Assembly (NCBI GenBank): GCA_028280485.1
Contig: JANQLS010000132.1
Coordinates: 28,804-92,803 of the forward strand
Source of the DNA: Planctomycetota bacterium
GTDB taxonomy: Bacteria > Planctomycetota > UBA8108 > JACQVS01
Length of the DNA: 64,000 bases
Direction of reading: 5' to 3'
Shown: in pieces, positions 59,147 through 64,000 of the stretch
How positions within the stretch are numbered: the stretch's first letter is position 1
Layout: the number at the start of each line of letters is the position of its first letter
Translations under genes and position numbers: made by a program
Notes under the pieces: generated by a model
The model's input: the letters and a program-made list of their open reading frames with translations, nothing else
Database searches by the model: none
What the model was told of the DNA's origin: nothing

Positions 59147-59728
59147 ATGTTCAAATTGATATTTAAGTCGGAGTCTCCCGAGCAAACTTTTCAGCTCGCC
59201 CGCCGATTGGGAGAACTCGTACCCGCGGGGACCGTTCTCGGATTGAGTGGGGACCTCGGCTCGGGAAAAACTCTATTCACAAAAGGATTGGCGCGTGGTT
59301 TAGGTGTCGAAGCTTACCAAAGAGTCAATTCACCCACTTTCGTCATCAAGCAAGAATATCAAGGAAGGTTACGCCTTCACCACTACGATACCTATCGACT
59401 CGGTGGAGTAGAGGAACTTGAAATGCTGGGATTCTCGGAACATTTCGGTTCTGAGAGTGTCGTCATTGTGGAATGGGCTGAGCGAGTTGAAGAGCTCTTG
59501 CCCCCAAACACCCTTAAAATCGTTTTTAACAATGAGTCTTCCTATAATCTTTCCGACTCTAATTCTTTTGCCATCTCTTTAGAGCCTGTCTCTTCCGAAC
59601 TTGCCCAAGAACTTGAACTTGAGCCCTCGATGGGATCGAACGTCCGATATCTTTCCTTCGAAGCTCAAGGAGAGGGCTGGGAAAATTTATTTAATGAATT
59701 CTCTGGGGGCTTCGCCGAGCAGTGTTAG
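59147..59728 (+). CDS. tsaE: tRNA t6A biosynthesis ATPase TsaE
   Basis: 193 residues, longer than the usual about 150. Family signature: SPEQTFQLARRLGELVPAGTVLGLSGDLGSGKTLFTKGLARGLGV with the Walker A GDLGSGKT (about 34-41), VNSPTFVIKQEY, LHHYDTYRLGGVEELEMLGFSEHF and VVIVEWAERVEELLP. It supports TsaB/TsaD in making the t6A37 modification of ANN-decoding tRNAs. The last about 45 residues (VSSELAQELELEPSMGS ... FSGGFAEQC) are an unusual extension. It follows rsfS by 27 bp, so the two are probably co-transcribed. Confidence 0.93.
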   Translation: MFKLIFKSESPEQTFQLARRLGELVPAGTVLGLSGDLGSGKTLFTKGLARGLGVEAYQRVNSPTFVIKQEYQGRLRLHHYDTYRLGGVEELEMLGFSEHFGSESVVIVEWAERVEELLPPNTLKIVFNNESSYNLSDSNSFAISLEPVSSELAQELELEPSMGSNVRYLSFEAQGEGWENLFNEFSGGFAEQC

Positions 59729-59952
59729 TTTCCCCTTCAAGACCACCTGTCAAAAACCTTTCCTAAACGCTTTAAAGCTCATCTGGCTCCATCCCGACTA
59801 TAGATAGAGAAGCATCATTTTCTCGTTTCAAGATTATCTCCACCCCGAAGATGGTCGTGGTGGATTCGTTGTCTTTATTGGTGAGTGACTAAAAAAACTT
59901 CCCTGCTCATTGAGGAAAGACAGGCTCAGTTCAACTTTTGATTTGATGATCC

Positions 59953-61311
59953 ATGGCTAACACTCTCGAAATTCGACTCGGTCAACTTTTGATTAAGAAG
60001 CGTCATTGTACGCTTCAAGAGATCAATCAGGCGATCGATCTTCAGGCTTCCATGAAAGAAAAGGGAGAGAAGCTACCTTTGGAAGCTCTGTTGATTCAAG
60101 AGTCCATCGTCGAAGAGGATAAAATCTTTCAAGCCCTCGCCGAGATGGGGATCTTGCATCTGATCTGCGAGCCGTGTCGACAAGAGATTGAAGTTAAAGA
60201 TTACGATTCATCGAAAGAATACGTTTGCCCCAAATGTCAATCTCCTCTGATGTTCAGCACGAACTCGTCGGGGACTCGGAGGGATCCCTCTGCTTCCTTC
60301 CGTGTGAAGGGGGCTTTCCCCAATGGATTAGATCAACTCGCACAAGCCGACCTGTCAGAATTTGATCCCGCGAACGCAGCAAAAAATGAAACCAATGAGC
60401 CCAATGATGATCCCATTATCGATAAGATGATCAATGGTTGTCAGGTCATCAAACTGTTGGCTCAGGGCGGGATGGGAAAAGTATATCTCGCTAATCAGTT
60501 CAAGTTAGGGCGTCGAGTTGCCGTCAAGATTTTGTCGGAGGAGCTTGCTCGCGATCCGAGTTTTGTTCACCGCTTTCTTCAAGAAGCTCGCGCGGCGGCT
60601 GAGTTGAGTCACGGAAACATCGTGCAGATTTTTGATGTTGGAGAGATCACTGGATATTTCTTCATCATTATGGAGTTTGTCGATGGACCTAACTTAAAAG
60701 AGATTTTGAAGAAACACACGACGATCTCTCCCTTGAAAGCCCTCGAGGTTGTCCTTCAAGCCTGTCATGCCTTGAAGCATGCCCATCAAAGAGGAGTCAT
60801 TCACCGCGATATCAAGCCAGAAAACATTATGATGACGCAGGAAGCGGTTGTTAAAATCGCTGACTTGGGTTTGGCTAAGAAGATCGCGTCGAGTGAGCAA
60901 GACGGGGGGATCACCAACTCCGGTGCCATTTTAGGAACGCCTTATTACATGGCCCCCGAGCAGATTAAAGATTTTAGTCGGGTTGACGGTCGTTCTGATA
61001 TCTACAGCCTTGGGGTCACTTTATTCAAAGCCCTGACCGGAAAAATTCCTTTTAATGGGAGATCTCCGGTCGAAATTATGATCAAAGTGGTCGACGGAAA
61101 ACGGCCTTCCCTGAGGTCGATTTGTCCTGAGATCCCTGAGGATGTCGAGCTCTTGGTCGACAAGATGATGCACTGTAATCCAGACCGTCGCTACCAGGAT
61201 TTGAGTCAAGTCATCAAAGACATGGAACAAGTTCTTTTTCGCTTGCGAGGAATGGCCGAGCAAAAGAAGAAGGATACAGATTTTCAGGGAGATATCGTTG
61301 CTCAAGCTTAA
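59953..61311 (+). CDS. Ser/Thr protein kinase with N-terminal zinc ribbon
   Basis: 452 residues. N-terminal about 65 residues (IRLGQLLIKKRHCTLQEINQAIDLQ, VEEDKIFQALAEMGI) resemble the GspE/MshE N-terminal domain. A zinc ribbon with Cys 72, 75, 92 and 95 follows. The kinase domain (about 163-435) is active-looking: LAQGGMGKVYLA, VAVKIL (Lys192), GVIHRDIKPENIMM, IADLGLAKK (DLG instead of DFG), GTPYYMAPEQ and DGRSDIYSLGVTLFKALTGKIPF. It has no membrane helix. Such zinc-ribbon kinases are frequent in planctomycetes. Partner candidates include the FHA-pseudokinase at 56751. Confidence 0.93.
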   Translation: MANTLEIRLGQLLIKKRHCTLQEINQAIDLQASMKEKGEKLPLEALLIQESIVEEDKIFQALAEMGILHLICEPCRQEIEVKDYDSSKEYVCPKCQSPLMFSTNSSGTRRDPSASFRVKGAFPNGLDQLAQADLSEFDPANAAKNETNEPNDDPIIDKMINGCQVIKLLAQGGMGKVYLANQFKLGRRVAVKILSEELARDPSFVHRFLQEARAAAELSHGNIVQIFDVGEITGYFFIIMEFVDGPNLKEILKKHTTISPLKALEVVLQACHALKHAHQRGVIHRDIKPENIMMTQEAVVKIADLGLAKKIASSEQDGGITNSGAILGTPYYMAPEQIKDFSRVDGRSDIYSLGVTLFKALTGKIPFNGRSPVEIMIKVVDGKRPSLRSICPEIPEDVELLVDKMMHCNPDRRYQDLSQVIKDMEQVLFRLRGMAEQKKKDTDFQGDIVAQA

Positions 61312-61521
61312 ATCTTAGGCTTGAGCTTGAGAATTCGGGAGTGCATCCCGGCTTGTTTTGGAGTTTAATGAGTTGTACACGAAATCCAGCTCAGCCGCGG
61401 CCTGTACAGAGTTATAAATCCAGGCAACAAAAACAGGCTGTGAACACAAACCTCCACAATCCGCCAGTACGCAAATCTGGCTCGATTCTGAGAAAAATAC
61501 AAACTTAAGATTCAAATTATC

Positions 61522-61731
61522 ATGAGTTCTGACAATTCATCTTCAGATTCCAAAAGTTATTTGTTTTCCGATGTGAAATTTAATTCGCCCTTGGAAGAGC
61601 TCCGTCTTGTCAGTATGAAGAAAATTAAAACTCATGAAGAGCTCGGAGAGACGGAACGAGTGGAAGAACTTCGTCTAGCCTATGAAATTGCTCGCCAACG
61701 ATTAGCTCTCCATTTGGGTGAACAGGAGTGA
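61522..61731 (+). CDS. Small helical protein upstream of a YhaN-like ATPase (69 aa)
   Basis: Ser-rich N-terminus (MSSDNSSSDSKSYLFSDV) and a C-terminal helix (VEELRLAYEIARQRLALHLGEQE). The stop is 4 bp before the GTG start of the next gene, and its 3' end carries that gene's ribosome-binding site (GGAG), so the two are translationally linked. No family recognised. Confidence 0.6.
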   Translation: MSSDNSSSDSKSYLFSDVKFNSPLEELRLVSMKKIKTHEELGETERVEELRLAYEIARQRLALHLGEQE

Positions 61732-61735
61732 TTAC

Positions 61736-64000
61736 GTGCTGATACGATCGATACGCGCAATCAACTTTATGCGCTTTTCCAAACTCGAAATTTCTAATTT
61801 GCCCGCTGAAGGCATCATCGGTATCGAAGGACCGAATGAGTCTGGAAAAACATCGTTGGGTGAAGCACTGCTCTTTGCGTTTTTTGGACGAACTCGACTC
61901 AGCCTAGAAATGGGAGTGGATCGATTGATCCGCTGGGAAGCGGATCAATTATCCGTTGAGGTCGAATTTGAACTTGGAGATGGGCAAGCTCTCACTATTT
62001 ATCGAGAGTTAGATCGATCGGGAACGAATTACGTTAAATTGATCGAATCCAAGACTAAAAATGAAGTTGCGACGGGGAATCTAAAAGTTACTGAGTACCT
62101 TCAAAAAAGCATTAAATATTCTTACGAAGAAGCCCTGGATTCCTTCTATCTTCATCAGCTCGATCATGTCGGTGGGATTAAGCCCCGAGGAGGTTTCCTT
62201 CACCGAATGACCGGAGTTGAACAGATCGAGGCTTCTAAATTAGAGTGTGAAGAAGAGATCACCGCCTTGGAGAGAGAGTTCGCTCAATTTCATAAGGACC
62301 TCGGGCGGAATCAAAGTCAGATTTCTCATATCGAAGAGAACCAATCTCGGCTTCCTCAATTGAATGAATCCTTAGAAGAAGCTCAAAGTAAAATCGATTC
62401 GAGCCATTCAGAGCAAGGGACTCTTAAATCTACGATTACCCGTTTTAAAGCTCTTCAGAAATCGCTCGACGAAGACGCTAAGAGCCTCAAAGGAATGACC
62501 AAAGTTTCGCTCAAAGAGTTGGAAGCACAGGTCACTCCCATCTTTGAAAAGTATGAGGATTTGGAAAAGTCTGATGGTGAGGTTGGCGCATTCACAAAAA
62601 AATACCAAAAGGAAATCACTCAGCAAAAAAATCGCTTGGGAGAGTTCAAAGAGTTCTCTCGCGAAGTAAACACCATTCAGAGTGATTTAGAGAACCTGCA
62701 AGATGACTACAAGAAGCAGGTTGACCGTGAAGCTGATGGTAAAGGGGCCTTGCTCGATGAACTGAACAACGCCAAAGAGCGCTTAAATCGAAATAAGAGT
62801 TCTTGCCGCGTGGCCTCTTTCTTCGCCACTTGTTCCCTCTTACTTTCGACCGTCTTCGGAGCGCTCGTAGCGGTCTTGCTCTTAGATTTGCCAGGCAATG
62901 AATCGGTTAAAGAGCAACTTCGAAGTATCGAAATCGATATGGGGAAAGGTACCGGGATCATCGGATTGATCGCAGGGATCTGCTTAGTTTTCTTTCTCAC
63001 CTTTTTGGCTCGTCGTATTTCTCTCGGTGGGAAGGGGAGCCCGATTCGAAAGGAAATAAAAGACATCGATGCTCAAATCGAAGTCGTCATCGTCGACCGA
63101 GAAAGAGTACGAGAACTCCTCACTAAACTGAATGACTCGAAACTGGATGACTTTTTAGAGCAAGCTTCTCAACTTCAAGCCGCTCACTGGGGGAGTCGAA
63201 TCGAAGAGTTTCAACAACGCCATCAGCGCTTCTCCTCTTCCAAGCCGAAAAAAGGCTACAAGAAGTGTCTGGAGAATCTCTCTCAAGGCGAGCGGGGATT
63301 GAAGTCTAAAGTTCAAGAAGCGATTCAAAGCCTCGAGACTCAAGTTAAAGATCTGGGTCAAGCTGAAAAGAAAGGGCGTTCCGATCGAGATCGCGTTCAA
63401 AATGAAATTCGGGAAATTGAAGCTCAACAACAAAAGTTAGAAGAGCTCAATCAAATCGCCGCTGAGTATCGAGCAAATGCCGAAGCTATCGAAAAGAAAA
63501 TTGAAGCTCAACGTCTCGCGATTTCCTTGCTGACGGAAACGGCTCGATCCACATTAAGTGTCGTGGGGCCAGCGTTGACCAAGTACGTACGAAACACCCT
63601 CCCCAAACTTACGAATGAGCGTTATCGCGACGTGAAACTCGATGAAGATTTAGCGGTGACGCTCTTCACCAGTGAAAAGTGCGATTTCTTGCAAATGAAT
63701 GAGTTGAGCGGTGGTACTCTCGAGGGGCTTGAATTGGCGATTCGACTCGCCTCTTCTCAGGCATTTATCCAGTTGAGAGCTCCCCAGGCTCAGTTTGTGT
63801 TCCTGGATGAACCATTTAAGATGATGGATTCAACGCGTTCGATCGATGCGATGAAAGCCTTAAAATCTTTGAGCCCCGATTTAAAACAGTACTTTTTAAC
63901 TCGGCCCGATTTCACTTCTGAACAACGGGATTTCTTTGATGTCTCGGTGAGATTAAAAGCCAACACTTCTGAGATTGTCGTCGACTGCTCTCGGAATTCG
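61736..64000 (+). CDS. YhaN/SbcC-like ATPase with central membrane helices (partial)
   Basis: Open from GTG 61736 (GGAG 61725..61728 upstream) to the window end; 755 codons are present and the stop is beyond 64000. Walker A GPNESGKTSL lies near residue 35, a long coiled coil from about 155, two hydrophobic helices in the middle (CSLLLSTVFGALVAVLLL and GIIGLIAGICLVFFLTFLA) about residues 355-425, a second coiled coil, then the ABC signature MNELSGGTLEGLELAIRLA and Walker B QFVFLDEPFKMMD. This is the AAA_27/YhaN layout, an SMC/SbcC-like, probably membrane-associated DNA or stress ATPase, often paired with an exonuclease. No partner is visible in the window. Confidence 0.87.
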   Translation, partial: MLIRSIRAINFMRFSKLEISNLPAEGIIGIEGPNESGKTSLGEALLFAFFGRTRLSLEMGVDRLIRWEADQLSVEVEFELGDGQALTIYRELDRSGTNYVKLIESKTKNEVATGNLKVTEYLQKSIKYSYEEALDSFYLHQLDHVGGIKPRGGFLHRMTGVEQIEASKLECEEEITALEREFAQFHKDLGRNQSQISHIEENQSRLPQLNESLEEAQSKIDSSHSEQGTLKSTITRFKALQKSLDEDAKSLKGMTKVSLKELEAQVTPIFEKYEDLEKSDGEVGAFTKKYQKEITQQKNRLGEFKEFSREVNTIQSDLENLQDDYKKQVDREADGKGALLDELNNAKERLNRNKSSCRVASFFATCSLLLSTVFGALVAVLLLDLPGNESVKEQLRSIEIDMGKGTGIIGLIAGICLVFFLTFLARRISLGGKGSPIRKEIKDIDAQIEVVIVDRERVRELLTKLNDSKLDDFLEQASQLQAAHWGSRIEEFQQRHQRFSSSKPKKGYKKCLENLSQGERGLKSKVQEAIQSLETQVKDLGQAEKKGRSDRDRVQNEIREIEAQQQKLEELNQIAAEYRANAEAIEKKIEAQRLAISLLTETARSTLSVVGPALTKYVRNTLPKLTNERYRDVKLDEDLAVTLFTSEKCDFLQMNELSGGTLEGLELAIRLASSQAFIQLRAPQAQFVFLDEPFKMMDSTRSIDAMKALKSLSPDLKQYFLTRPDFTSEQRDFFDVSVRLKANTSEIVVDCSRNS

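Noticed and set aside
61300..61326. Hairpin GCTCAAGC/GCTTGAGC at the end of the Ser/Thr kinase gene
   Set aside because: The stem is perfect but short and has no T-tract on either side, so it is not supported as a terminator.
1..64000. CRISPR array, retron or transposase-bearing insertion sequence
   Set aside because: No regular direct repeats with unique spacers, no reverse transcriptase and no transposase coding region were found. The hairpin array at 58376 has stems of different sequence and is not a CRISPR.

Overview
The window is a complete tailed-phage prophage (about 1..41456) plus roughly 22.5 kb of host chromosome on its right. The prophage lies in an elongator tRNA-Met(CAT) gene. 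The 3' part of that tRNA is duplicated as a perfect 40-bp repeat at 1..40 (displaced host copy) and 41417..41456 (inside the intact tRNA at 41411..41487, minus strand). The left chromosomal flank is outside the window.

The host is probably a member of the Planctomycetota/PVC group, or a bacterium with a similar gene repertoire; this is inference. The basis is a Ser/Thr kinase with an N-terminal zinc ribbon, a membrane FHA-pseudokinase, a HEAT-repeat plus VWA secreted protein, a DUF4388-TPR-PEGA-propeller membrane protein, a glycine-rich metalloprotease lipoprotein and, within the prophage, a dockerin-type secreted protein of a style common in that group. No rRNA or marker gene settles it.

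Prophage layout: tyrosine integrase, ribbon-helix-helix (RHH) regulator and excisionase with four matching 21-bp operators (0-2 kb); small membrane peptides, RusA resolvase, a DUF1376 replication protein and a phage sigma factor (2.3-5.4 kb); a giant pentapeptide-repeat membrane protein (5.7-8.8 kb); a leftward three-gene regulatory operon and another RHH protein (9-10.8 kb); two membrane proteins that may form a lysis cassette, then virion and receptor-binding type proteins (10.9-16.5 kb); an HK97-type head module (HNH, TerS, TerL, portal, protease, capsid; 16.5-23.8 kb); a long-tail module (connector, stopper, terminator, tube, frameshifted chaperone, tape measure, spike, hub, fibre; 23.8-34.2 kb). 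The virion is therefore predicted to be a siphovirus. No endolysin and no classical CI repressor were recognised.

The right end of the prophage (34.2-41.3 kb) is an accessory region with lower GC. It holds a three-gene toxin-antitoxin-chaperone (TAC) module (HigB/RelE-like toxin, XRE antitoxin with a C-terminal extension, SecB-like chaperone), a pair of small membrane proteins, a pentapeptide-repeat/TIR fusion followed by a truncated DUF5131 gene, a helical protein of unknown function and the dockerin-type protein. This looks like a prophage-borne defence or lysogenic-conversion cargo region.

The host part carries comF, a DUF4416 gene, a fliN-like gene, the gatCAB operon with a strong terminator, three secreted or membrane proteins on the minus strand, a HEAT-VWA protein, the FHA-pseudokinase, rsfS, tsaE, a Ser/Thr kinase and the start of a YhaN/SbcC-like ATPase cut by the window end. 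Two RNA/DNA-structure signals stand out: an array of five near-perfect hairpins at 58376..58538 behind a perfect TATAAT box, and a structured leader before the major capsid gene whose last hairpin sequesters the ribosome-binding site.
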